A DNA stretch of 64,000 bases from an uncultured Myxococcales bacterium (GTDB lineage Bacteria; Myxococcota_A; UBA9042). The notes under the pieces were generated by a model that was not told the DNA's origin, searched no databases, and was given only the letters and a program-made list of their open reading frames with translations. Made by a program: the position numbers and the translations under genes. Numbering within the stretch: position 1 is the first letter of the stretch; every line of letters starts with the position of its first letter. Location of the stretch: the NCBI GenBank assembly GCA_903955385.1, contig CAJBNH010000135.1:1-64000 (forward strand), given 5' to 3'. Below are positions 17,164 through 24,983 of the stretch, in pieces.

Positions 17164-18719
17164 GCGGCACCTCCGACGGTGATGGCCTTGACGAGTACCG
17201 TCGGCATGCCCTGCGACACCGGCACGCTCTGGGCGTTCTTGCCGCAGGTCCAGCCGCCTTCGTCGATCGTCAGGTCGTCGGCCACCATCGAGATGCGCGT
17301 CAGCACCTCAGGGCCGTTGCCGATCAGGTTCACGTCCTTGACGGGGCGCGTCAGCTTGCCGTCCTCGATCAGCCAGCCCGTCTTCAGGAAGAAGGTGAAG
17401 TCGCCGCCGCCGATGTTGACCTGGCCGTTCGAGAACGACTCGCAGTACAGGCCTTTCTTGACCGACTGCACGATCTCGTCGCGGCTGTGCGGGCCCTTTT
17501 CCATGTACGTCGAGCGCATCCGCGGCATCGGCACGTGGCGAAACGACTCGCGGCGGCCGTTGCCGGTTGGGGCGACGCCGTAGTGCTTGGCGCTGATGCG
17601 ATCGTGCAGGTACGACGCGAGCTTGCCGTTGTCGACCAGCACCGTCTTCTGGCTGGCGCTGCCCTCGTCGTCCACGTGAATCGAGCCGCGCGCATCGGTC
17701 AGCGTGCCGTCGTCGACAATCGTCACGAACGGCTCAGCGATCGCCTTGCCCATCTTCGACGCATAGACGCTGGTGTTCTTGCGGTTGAAGTCGGCCTCCA
17801 TGCCGTGGCCAATCGCCTCGTGCAGCAGGATGCCGCTGGGGCCCGCGCCCAACACGACCGGCATCTCGCCGCCCTTGGGGGTCACCGCGTCGAACATCAT
17901 GACGGTGCGGCGAACCGCCTCGGACACCAGACGCTGCAGCGCTTGCGGCGTGTAGACCGAAAAGTCCTTGCGGGTGGCGATGTTGTACAACCCCGTCTCG
18001 CGCCGCCCAGCCTGTTCGGCCACGCACGAGGCGATCAGGCGCGACATCGGCTGGTGGTCGTGAAACGACAGACCCTCGCTGGTTACCACGTAGATCTCGT
18101 GGTCCGAGTCCGTGTAGGTCACCACCGTCTTGACGATGCGCGCGTCCTTCTTGCGCAGCGCCTCGTTCACGCCCAGCACCAGGTTGCGCTTGGCCTCGAC
18201 CGCGACCGCGCCGTGACGGATCTCTGGGTCGTAGAAGCGGGGCAGCTTGGCCAAGGCGATGGCCTGCGGGACGACGCCCGGCTTGCCCTGCGCGATGGCG
18301 GCGGCGGTCGAGGCGGCCTGCTTCATCGCTTTCAGATCCAGCACTTCGGTGAACGCATAGCCCACCGTGTCGCCCTTGACGACGCGCACGCCCATGCCCA
18401 GGTCGGCAGACGTCGCGGCGCGGCTGATCTTGTCGTCCTCGCACACGAGCTGCAGCGACCGCGTCCGCTCGAAGTAAAGGTCGGCAAAGTCACCGCCGCG
18501 CCCCATCGCGACGGCCAGCACCGCGCGCAGGTCTTCGGGCGGAATGCCGAACGGTGCTCCCGTCTCCGGTGGGGTTGGCCGACCGGCGGCGGGACCTGAC
18601 GACGATGCGCCATTTGCGGCAAACAACGGGTGGGCGATGGCCCCGGCGGTTACAGCGGCGCCCAGCTGCAGCAGCCGGCGGCGGTCCAGGGCAAACGGGT
18701 CGAAGGTCGGATCGTGCAT
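17160..18719 (-). CDS. tldD: TldD metalloprotease subunit with Tat signal peptide
   Basis: 519 residues; ATG 18719 with a GGAG site. Residues 12-34 carry a twin-arginine signal ('DRRRLLQLG', then a hydrophobic run to 'LFA'). The catalytic motif HEAIGH lies at residues 300-305, followed by 'GMEADF'. The rest matches TldD over its usual length plus the extra leader. TldD is cytoplasmic in E. coli, so this version is predicted to be exported folded. Its partner has no signal of its own and could travel with it as a complex. First gene of a coupled three-gene operon. Confidence 0.85.
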   Translation of the reverse strand: MHDPTFDPFALDRRRLLQLGAAVTAGAIAHPLFAANGASSSGPAAGRPTPPETGAPFGIPPEDLRAVLAVAMGRGGDFADLYFERTRSLQLVCEDDKISRAATSADLGMGVRVVKGDTVGYAFTEVLDLKAMKQAASTAAAIAQGKPGVVPQAIALAKLPRFYDPEIRHGAVAVEAKRNLVLGVNEALRKKDARIVKTVVTYTDSDHEIYVVTSEGLSFHDHQPMSRLIASCVAEQAGRRETGLYNIATRKDFSVYTPQALQRLVSEAVRRTVMMFDAVTPKGGEMPVVLGAGPSGILLHEAIGHGMEADFNRKNTSVYASKMGKAIAEPFVTIVDDGTLTDARGSIHVDDEGSASQKTVLVDNGKLASYLHDRISAKHYGVAPTGNGRRESFRHVPMPRMRSTYMEKGPHSRDEIVQSVKKGLYCESFSNGQVNIGGGDFTFFLKTGWLIEDGKLTRPVKDVNLIGNGPEVLTRISMVADDLTIDEGGWTCGKNAQSVPVSQGMPTVLVKAITVGGAA

Positions 18720-18752
18720 GGAGACTCCAAGGGCAGGACGAAGGAGGCCGCC

Positions 18753-18781
18753 ACCCTACGCGGCCTGTCGACGCGGTTCAA
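18753..18781 (-). promoter_or_regulatory. Candidate promoter of tldD-pmbA operon
   Basis: Minus strand: TTGAAC (18781-18776), 17 bp, TAGGGT (18758-18753). A 34-nt distance to ATG 18719 leaves room for the GGAG site. The remainder of 18782-18960 is GC-rich with short inverted repeats and no gene. Confidence 0.55.
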
Positions 18782-18960
18782 GCTGAACGGGTGCCAAGTG
18801 TGTGACGGTGGGACGTATTCCCACGCCCGCAGCGTCTACGACGACTCGGGTCGCTCGGCCTTGCGGCGGCGAGGTCACTCAGACCGCGGTCAAGATGCTG
18901 CAACAACAAGCAAAGGGGCGCCCGGCCGCGGGATTCTGCGGTCGCGGGTGCACGGTGTTG

Positions 18961-20688
18961 CTATTGCTTCTGGCAGAACAACACACCCGTGTAGGGCGGC
19001 AGGTGGTTGGTGTAGCCGACCCAGTTGTTGTTCATGCCCATCGTCACGTCGGACTCGGCCTGCCAGCCGATGCCCCAACTGCCCATCTCGCTGCTGCCGC
19101 CGCACCGGTTGCCGCCGTAGCCACCCGCAGCGTAGATGCGCCACATGTGCGAGCCGCCTGCGGCGTTCAAGGCGACCGTGCCGCCGTACGGCAGGTTTCC
19201 GGTGACCAGCGGGATCCGACCGCGCATGTCGATGGTGCCGCTGCCGCCGTCCGCGGGCAGCCATCCGGTCGGGCATGAAGCGAGGTTGAACGGCAGGACG
19301 GATCCGGCCGGAAAGATACTGCCCTTGCCAATCGCCAGCGAGCCACCCACGAACAAGTCGCCCTTGATCTGGACCTTCTTGTCCGACAGGGTCTGGACGT
19401 TGATGCTCCAAGCCGTCAACTGGCCGTCGGTGGTGTTGTTCAGGAACTTGACGTCGATCACTTGCAAGTACCAAGTTCCCTTGGGGTTCTTGCCGGCCCA
19501 GGTGGTCAGGTCGCCGCTGACCGGCTTGGTCACGTCGGGATAGCTCGTGTCGATGTTGTCGCCCTTCTTGCCGCCCTTGTCGTACAGCACGAACTTGGTG
19601 CCGAGGGGGTCGATCAGGTTGACCGTCACGCCAGTCAGGTCGCTGTTGTTCAAGACCTTGACCGTCACCGTCAGCTTCTGAGCCAAACCCAAGTCGCCGA
19701 CGACGATTGCGTCGCTGGTGCCGGTCGGGTTGTTGTCCGGGATGCCCAGCGGCGTCTTGGTGCTGCTGAACACGTCGCTGAACACGTTGGTCACAAGGCC
19801 GTTCGACACGATGGCGATGTCATCGGGCTTCAACGGTGCGGCCTTCGACTCCACGCAGTCGACCGCCCCGTCGCCCAGGATGCCTGCGACGACCAGACCG
19901 GTGCCGCAGGCCTGGCCGACCGCGACAATCGCAGGAGTGTCTTGCAGATCATTGAACGAACCGGTGGTCGCGAAGGCAGCCAGATCCGCCGACTTGGCAT
20001 AGGCATCCAGCGAGGCCGTCTTGGCCAGAACGTCCAAGTCCGTTGCGTTGGCATACACGCTGAGGTCAGGCGTGCCGGAAAGGTCGCTGTAAGCGCCCGA
20101 AGAAGCGACCGTCGCAAGGTCGGCGATCTTGGCGTACACCGAGACGTCGGGGGTGCCCACGAGGTCGGCGTAGTTGCCAGACGTTGCCACCGCAGCGAGA
20201 TCGGCCGCCTTGGCAAAGCCAGCAAAGATCTTCGGGTCCAGCACTGACATCGGCAGACAGCCCGAGCAGTCGACCTGCTCGGCGACGGCCGTGCGCATGG
20301 CGAAGGCCGACGAGGCTAGTTCCTTGCGGCCCAACTCCGGATCGTTGCCGACCTGATACCCAATGAACCGCGCGGTCGCGAGTGCGCTGGCCGTCAGGGG
20401 CGTCTTGGCGCCCAGCCGATAGCTGAACGTGCTGTTGTGGACGGTGACGTTCGTCGGACCCTCAGTCCACACCGCTTCGCCGCCTTCGGCCTGCGCGTAG
20501 AGGCGCACGGTCAGGGCATAGGTGCCGTCGGTGATGGGGCCGAACCCCGCGGAAACCAACGTCCCTTCGAGGTGGGTCGCCTCCGGCACTGCCGCCATCG
20601 CTCCGGCCGCGAGCAGCAAGCCAGCGGCCACGGTGGCTGCGATCATCGTCCGGCTAACCGGCATCCACTTGTCGAAATCTGTCCTCAC
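18961..20688 (-). CDS. Modular secreted fibre protein: P-domain and collar-type head (copy A)
   Basis: 575 residues from GTG 20688, which matches the conserved start position of copies B and C. Signal peptide cleaved near residue 33. Then come the N-terminal chassis domain with 'CSGC', a shaft of 27-residue repeats ('YAKIADLATVASSGAYSDL'), a 'CGTGLVVAGILGDGAVDC' linker, a P-domain at ~305-430, and a collar-type head from ~450. The head has 'CPTGWLPADG', 'DMRGRIPLVTGNLPYGG' and the closing 'NHLPPYTGVLFCQK'. No Cys-rich repeats. Likely an outward-facing trimeric fibre or adhesin (inference from phage collar architecture). Confidence 0.8.
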   Translation of the reverse strand: MRTDFDKWMPVSRTMIAATVAAGLLLAAGAMAAVPEATHLEGTLVSAGFGPITDGTYALTVRLYAQAEGGEAVWTEGPTNVTVHNSTFSYRLGAKTPLTASALATARFIGYQVGNDPELGRKELASSAFAMRTAVAEQVDCSGCLPMSVLDPKIFAGFAKAADLAAVATSGNYADLVGTPDVSVYAKIADLATVASSGAYSDLSGTPDLSVYANATDLDVLAKTASLDAYAKSADLAAFATTGSFNDLQDTPAIVAVGQACGTGLVVAGILGDGAVDCVESKAAPLKPDDIAIVSNGLVTNVFSDVFSSTKTPLGIPDNNPTGTSDAIVVGDLGLAQKLTVTVKVLNNSDLTGVTVNLIDPLGTKFVLYDKGGKKGDNIDTSYPDVTKPVSGDLTTWAGKNPKGTWYLQVIDVKFLNNTTDGQLTAWSINVQTLSDKKVQIKGDLFVGGSLAIGKGSIFPAGSVLPFNLASCPTGWLPADGGSGTIDMRGRIPLVTGNLPYGGTVALNAAGGSHMWRIYAAGGYGGNRCGGSSEMGSWGIGWQAESDVTMGMNNNWVGYTNHLPPYTGVLFCQKQ

Positions 20689-20737
20689 GGGTGCCCCCTA
20701 TGCGCCGTCCGCAGACGGCCGACTTCGTCACAGCACC
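20689..20737 (-). promoter_or_regulatory. Conserved leader with hairpin upstream of copy A
   Basis: Read on the plus strand, a hairpin GCCGTC-CGCA-GACGGC occupies 20704-20719, beside CCGACTTCGTCACAGCACC (20719-20737). Copy B has the matching motif at 22534-22552 (17 of 19 bases) and a hairpin of different sequence but same place. A G-run ribosome site follows just before GTG. Confidence 0.45.
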
Positions 20738-20746
20738 GTTTCCAAT

Positions 20747-20781
20747 TCCCTTCGACCGGCGGTTGGCCGAGTCCGAAGGGA
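20747..20781 (-). terminator. Hairpin after copy B stop, possible terminator or attenuator
   Basis: TCCCTTCG (20747-20754) pairs perfectly with CGAAGGGA (20774-20781), enclosing a 19-nt loop with a further GGC/GCC pairing. It lies immediately after the stop of copy B (20786). No U-run follows on the transcript, so efficiency is uncertain. Confidence 0.4.
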
Positions 20782-20785
20782 GACG

Positions 20786-22501
20786 TCAGTCCTTCACGCA
20801 CCACAGCACTCCCGTGTAGGGAGGCAGGTGGTTGCTGTATCCCGTCCAACTCGTGCCGTTGCCGACGGTGACGTCGGTCTCGCCCTGCCAGCCCCATCCG
20901 GTGTTGCTGAGGTCGTAGTTGTAGCAGGTGCGGCAGCCACGTCCGGGCCCGGCACCGTACAGGCGCCACATGTGTGAGCCGCCGGTCTGGCGCAGCGTGA
21001 CACTGCCGCCTTGGGGAAGGTTGCCCACGCCGATCGGGAAGCGGCCAAGCAGGTTGGGACGATTGGCGTTGCCGTCGGCAGGTGACCAGGCGGTCGGGCA
21101 GGATGCGGCACTGAAGGGCATGATGACGCCCGACGGCACGGGGCTGGCGCCGGCCAGCGCCAGGGTGCCCGTCACGATCAAGTCGCCCTTCACGTTGATC
21201 TTCTTGTTCGACATCGTGGTCAGGTTGACGCTCCAGCTGACGATCTGGCCGTCGCTGGTGTTGTTGAGGAACTGGCCATCGATGACCAGGATTCGCCACG
21301 AGCCCTTGGGGTTCTTGCCGTGCCATGTGGTCAGGTCGCCAGTGACGGTCTTGGTTGGGGAGGGCCACGTCGTGTCGATGGCGGCGCCCTTCGTGCCCGA
21401 CTTGTCCCACAGCTTGTAGGCCGCATTGGCGGGGTCGTAGACGATGACGGTGACGGTCGAGATGTCGCTGTTCGTGATCTTTGCGGTCAGCGTCAGCTTC
21501 TGGGCAATGCCGACGTCGCCGACCACGATCTCGTCACCGACGCCGGTCGGGTTGTTGTCCGGGATGGCCTTCGCACCGGCGCTGGCGAACGTGTCCGTAA
21601 AGACGTTGGTCAGCAAGCCGTTCGACACGACGGTCAGGTCGTCGGGCTTCAGCTCAGTGGCCGCACCAGCGATGCAAACGAGGGTGCCATCGTCCTTGAT
21701 GGCCCGGACGACGAGTCCAGTGCCGCAGGCGACACCCAGCCCAAGCAACGTCGGCGCGCCGGACACGTCCAAGTAGCTGCCTGTCGTGGCGGCCTTGGCC
21801 AGATCGGCCGTCTTGGCGTACTCGGCCACGGTGTCGGACTTGGCATACGCATTCAGGTTGGCGACCTCAGCAAAGCCGCTGACGTCGGGCTTGCCGGCAA
21901 CGTCCATCAGCGACCCTGATTGGGCGACCTTGGCGAGCTTGGAGGAGATGGCATAGGCATCGAAGTCCGGTGCGCCTGCCAGGTCGGACCGCTTCCCTGA
22001 GGTGGCAAACGCAGCCAGATCAGCGGCTTTCGCGTAGGCACCCACCTCGGCCTCGACGAAAGAGGTCAACGGCAGGCACCCAGAGCAGGCCAGACCGTCG
22101 GCAGCGCTGGCCCTCAGCGCGAAGGGAGCCGAGGCCAGCGGTGATCGTGGCAACTCAGGATCGTCGCCCACGCGAATCCCCAAGAAGCCTGCTTGAGCCA
22201 GCGTGTCCGCACCCAGAGCGACGGTCGTGCCCAGCAGATAGGTCATCTGACCCTGCTTGACCGAGACCTGAATCGGGCCCTCGGTCCACACCGGGTTCAC
22301 GTCGACCGGGCTCTTGTACAGCGAAAACGTGAACGCGTACGCCCCATCGGCAACCGGCTGACCCGACGCCGCCGCCAGCGCCCCTTCGACAAGGGTCGTG
22401 GTAGGGACGGCCGCCTGAGCCGCCGCGGTCCAGCCCAGCACCATCGTGGCCGCCGCCATCGCGACGCGGGAAGTACTCCAACTCAACACGTCTCTCTTCA
22501 C
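20786..22501 (-). CDS. Modular secreted fibre protein: P-domain and collar-type head (copy B)
   Basis: 571 residues from GTG 22501, preceded by AAGGGGGCACC; the longer open frame upstream runs through copy C in another frame and is not real. It shares signal peptide, N-terminal domain, 'CSGC' pair, shaft repeats and P-domain with copies A and C. Its collar head has 'CPTAWSPADG', 'LLGRFPIGVGNLPQGG', 'GWGWQGETDVTVG' and 'NHLPPYTGVLWC'. The middle of the head, rich in Tyr, Cys and Gly, differs strongly between copies, while the flanks are nearly constant. Co-oriented with A and C. Confidence 0.8.
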   Translation of the reverse strand: MKRDVLSWSTSRVAMAAATMVLGWTAAAQAAVPTTTLVEGALAAASGQPVADGAYAFTFSLYKSPVDVNPVWTEGPIQVSVKQGQMTYLLGTTVALGADTLAQAGFLGIRVGDDPELPRSPLASAPFALRASAADGLACSGCLPLTSFVEAEVGAYAKAADLAAFATSGKRSDLAGAPDFDAYAISSKLAKVAQSGSLMDVAGKPDVSGFAEVANLNAYAKSDTVAEYAKTADLAKAATTGSYLDVSGAPTLLGLGVACGTGLVVRAIKDDGTLVCIAGAATELKPDDLTVVSNGLLTNVFTDTFASAGAKAIPDNNPTGVGDEIVVGDVGIAQKLTLTAKITNSDISTVTVIVYDPANAAYKLWDKSGTKGAAIDTTWPSPTKTVTGDLTTWHGKNPKGSWRILVIDGQFLNNTSDGQIVSWSVNLTTMSNKKINVKGDLIVTGTLALAGASPVPSGVIMPFSAASCPTAWSPADGNANRPNLLGRFPIGVGNLPQGGSVTLRQTGGSHMWRLYGAGPGRGCRTCYNYDLSNTGWGWQGETDVTVGNGTSWTGYSNHLPPYTGVLWCVKD

Positions 22502-22552
22502 GGTGCCCCCTTGCTCCTGCCGCCCCTGGCGGTCCGATCTCGTCACAGCACC
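22502..22552 (-). promoter_or_regulatory. Conserved leader with hairpin upstream of copy B
   Basis: Plus-strand reading: CCGCC-cct-GGCGG (22520-22532), then CCGATCTCGTCACAGCACC (22534-22552). The stem sequence differs from the copy A stem but base pairing is kept, and both are followed by the G-run before the start codon. Confidence 0.45.
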
Positions 22553-22575
22553 CGATCTCTGCGTCGTTGCCGACA

Positions 22576-24303
22576 CTATTGCTTGATGCAGGCGAGGATG
22601 CCGCGGTAGGGCGGCAGGTGGTCGTAGTAGCCCGTCCAGCTGGTTCCGCGGCCCACCGTCACCTCCGCCTCCGACTGCCAGCCGAAGCCGGTCGTGTGGA
22701 AGTCGCCTCGCTGGCGGTTGTTTCTGCCCGCCGTGCAACCGCCGCCGCCGTACATGCGCCACCGGTGCGTGCCGCCGGTAGCCTTCAGCGCGACCGAACC
22801 TCCTTGCGGAAGGTTGCCGACGCCGATGGGCATGCGTCCGCGCAGGTCGGGCGCGCCGTTGGCGCCGTCGACCGGAACGAAGCCGGTCGGACAGGCCGCG
22901 CCGTTGACGAACATCATCACGCCTGCAGGCAGGAAACTGCCGGCACCGATGGTGACCGAGCCATCGACAATCAGGTCGCCGACGATCTGGACCTTCTTGT
23001 TCGACAGGGTCTGGACATTGACGCTCCAGCTGACCAACTGACCGTCCGTGGTGTTGTCCTTGAACTTGGTATCGACCACCTGAATAAACCAATTGCCCTT
23101 GGGATTCTTGCCTTGCCAAGTGGTCAGGTCGCCGGAGACGGTCTTGGTCGGGGTAGGGTACGTGGTGTCGATCGACACGCCGGACTTCAATCCCTTGTCG
23201 TACAGCTTGTACATATTGTTGTTGGGGTCATAGAGGTTGAGGGTGACGCCGCTGATGTCGCTGTTGGTCAGGCTTACCGAGACCGTCAGCTTCTGGGCCA
23301 ACCCCAAGTCCGGCACGGTAATGGTGTCGCCCATCCCCAGCGGATTGTTGTCGGGGATGCTCAGGGGCACCTTGGTGCTGCTCAGCTTGTCCAGAAAGAC
23401 GTTTGACATCGCGCCATTGGACACGACCACGATGTCGTCGCCCTTGAGGTCCGCCGCCTGACCGAGCACGCAATCAAGCGAGCCGTCCGCCTTGAAACCC
23501 GCGACGACCAGGTTCGTGCCGCAGGCCTTGCCGACCTCGACGAGCGTGGGCGGGTCGGTCAGGTCTGCATAGGAACCCGATGTCGCGACCTTGTGGAGCG
23601 CGTCCTTCTTGGCGAGCACGTCCAGGTCCGTGGCCTGGGCGTAGGTCCCGAGGTCCTGCGCTTTGGCATAGGCGTCCAGATTGGGCAGGTCCGACAGGTC
23701 TGCATAAGCGCCAGAGGACGCCACGGTGGCGAGATCGGCGGCAGCAGCAAAGACGGACAGGTCGACCGGGTCGGCCAGATCAGCATAGGAGCCAGACTTC
23801 GCGGCCTTGGCGAGTGACGAGGTCGTGACGAACGCGTCGACCGAACCCTGGACCAGTGCCGAAAGCGGCACGCACCCCGAGCACTGCAGGGTCTCTGCGA
23901 CGGAGGACCGCATGGCAAACGCGACGGCCGACAGCGGTTGTCGCGGCAGGGGCGGTTCCGCACCGACCTGAATCTCCAAGTACGCGGCCGAGGCGAGCGT
24001 CGCGGCGTTCAAGGTCTCGACAGACCCGAGTCGATGGGTCATGCGTCCGCTCGACACCGTCACCTGCGCAGGACCCTCGGACCACAGCGCCACGCCGCCC
24101 TCCGCGCCGGCGTGTAGCGAGAACGTGATCGAGTAGTCACCGTCGGTCGCCGGGGTGCCGTTGCCCGTTGCCAGCGCGCCTTCGATCAAGGTCGCTTGAG
24201 GCACCGCGGCCTGGGCGGAGCTCACCGCCGCCATGGTGAGAGCCGCAAGAGCCGCCGTCAGGACTGCCCGGGTCGGCCTCCAGTTGCACAGTTCCCTCAT
24301 CAC
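22576..24303 (-). CDS. Modular secreted fibre protein: P-domain and collar-type head (copy C)
   Basis: 575 residues from GTG 24303, chosen because its spacing from the AAGGGGGCATC site equals that of copy B; ATG 24300 is equally possible. Signal peptide, chassis domain ('VAETLQCSGCVPLSALV'), five or so shaft repeats, the 'CGTNLVVAGFKADGSLDC' linker, a P-domain with 'SIPDNNPLGMGDTI', and a collar head with 'CPTGFVPVDG', 'DLRGRMPIGVGNLPQGG' and 'HLPPYRGILAC'. First of three co-oriented copies (C, B, A) separated by 74 and 97 nt, so possibly one transcript. Confidence 0.8.
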   Translation of the reverse strand: MMRELCNWRPTRAVLTAALAALTMAAVSSAQAAVPQATLIEGALATGNGTPATDGDYSITFSLHAGAEGGVALWSEGPAQVTVSSGRMTHRLGSVETLNAATLASAAYLEIQVGAEPPLPRQPLSAVAFAMRSSVAETLQCSGCVPLSALVQGSVDAFVTTSSLAKAAKSGSYADLADPVDLSVFAAAADLATVASSGAYADLSDLPNLDAYAKAQDLGTYAQATDLDVLAKKDALHKVATSGSYADLTDPPTLVEVGKACGTNLVVAGFKADGSLDCVLGQAADLKGDDIVVVSNGAMSNVFLDKLSSTKVPLSIPDNNPLGMGDTITVPDLGLAQKLTVSVSLTNSDISGVTLNLYDPNNNMYKLYDKGLKSGVSIDTTYPTPTKTVSGDLTTWQGKNPKGNWFIQVVDTKFKDNTTDGQLVSWSVNVQTLSNKKVQIVGDLIVDGSVTIGAGSFLPAGVMMFVNGAACPTGFVPVDGANGAPDLRGRMPIGVGNLPQGGSVALKATGGTHRWRMYGGGGCTAGRNNRQRGDFHTTGFGWQSEAEVTVGRGTSWTGYYDHLPPYRGILACIKQ

Positions 24304-24983
24304 GATGCCCCCTTTGCGCCGCAGTGTGCAGCCCTCGCTATCGGTTGCCTCGATCGTCTCGTCGGGGAGCGAACCCCCCAGGCACACGTCTCGGCAGGCG
24401 AGGGCGGTGCAACTTGTCGAATCACTTACTATTGGAGCGACAGTCGCCACTCAAACCATCCGGCTTCGCCTCGTCTGATTCGCCGCCTGATGGTGTCCGC
24501 CGCGCCCGAAGCGGAGCGGTCATCGGCGGCGTCGAAACTCAAGCATTTCGATTTCTGTTAGGACATGTCAAGAAATGTTGCCGATTGTTCAACAGCAACG
24601 GACTTGCGAAGTCCGATGGGCAAAGGAGCGATAGGAAGCAAGATCATGCGGTTGGACTTGACTCGCGCGGTCTCGCGCACGAGGCCCGGACGTCTCACGC
24701 CGACGGCTGCAGGCAGCACGCACCTGATCTGAGAAACTGAAAAGGGGGCAGCGACTTGGCGGTCGGAGCAGGCGTCGGATACCGGGGGGGGATCTGTTCG
24801 CATCCCGGTGGCAGGGCGGGGACCTGGCCCGGGGGGCGGGACGACCGACCGCGTCGTCGATGGACCGTCGACCAACGGCCGATGCGGCGACGGCGGCAAC
24901 AGGTCCGAACTGGACCTGAACGCCGGGCGCGTGTAGACCCCAAGGAGGACAAGCTGTCGCCCACCGGGCCTTCTGGAGGAACC
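24304..24983. other. 680-bp divergent intergenic region
   Basis: It separates copy C (leftward) from the Ig-repeat lipoprotein (rightward). The part from about 24420 to 24610 is visibly more AT-rich than its surroundings, as expected for promoters. A G8 run lies at 24784-24791. A weak TGGACC-17-TAGACC (24911-24939) could serve the lipoprotein gene. No gene with a plausible ribosome site was found on either strand. Confidence 0.6.

Noticed and set aside
10025-24303. Tail-collar and fibre sequences as a prophage
   Set aside because: Each protein has a signal peptide and there is no capsid, terminase, portal, integrase or lysis gene nearby.
18961-24303. Diversity-generating retroelement acting on the variable heads
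   Set aside because: No reverse transcriptase gene or template repeat was seen in the window.
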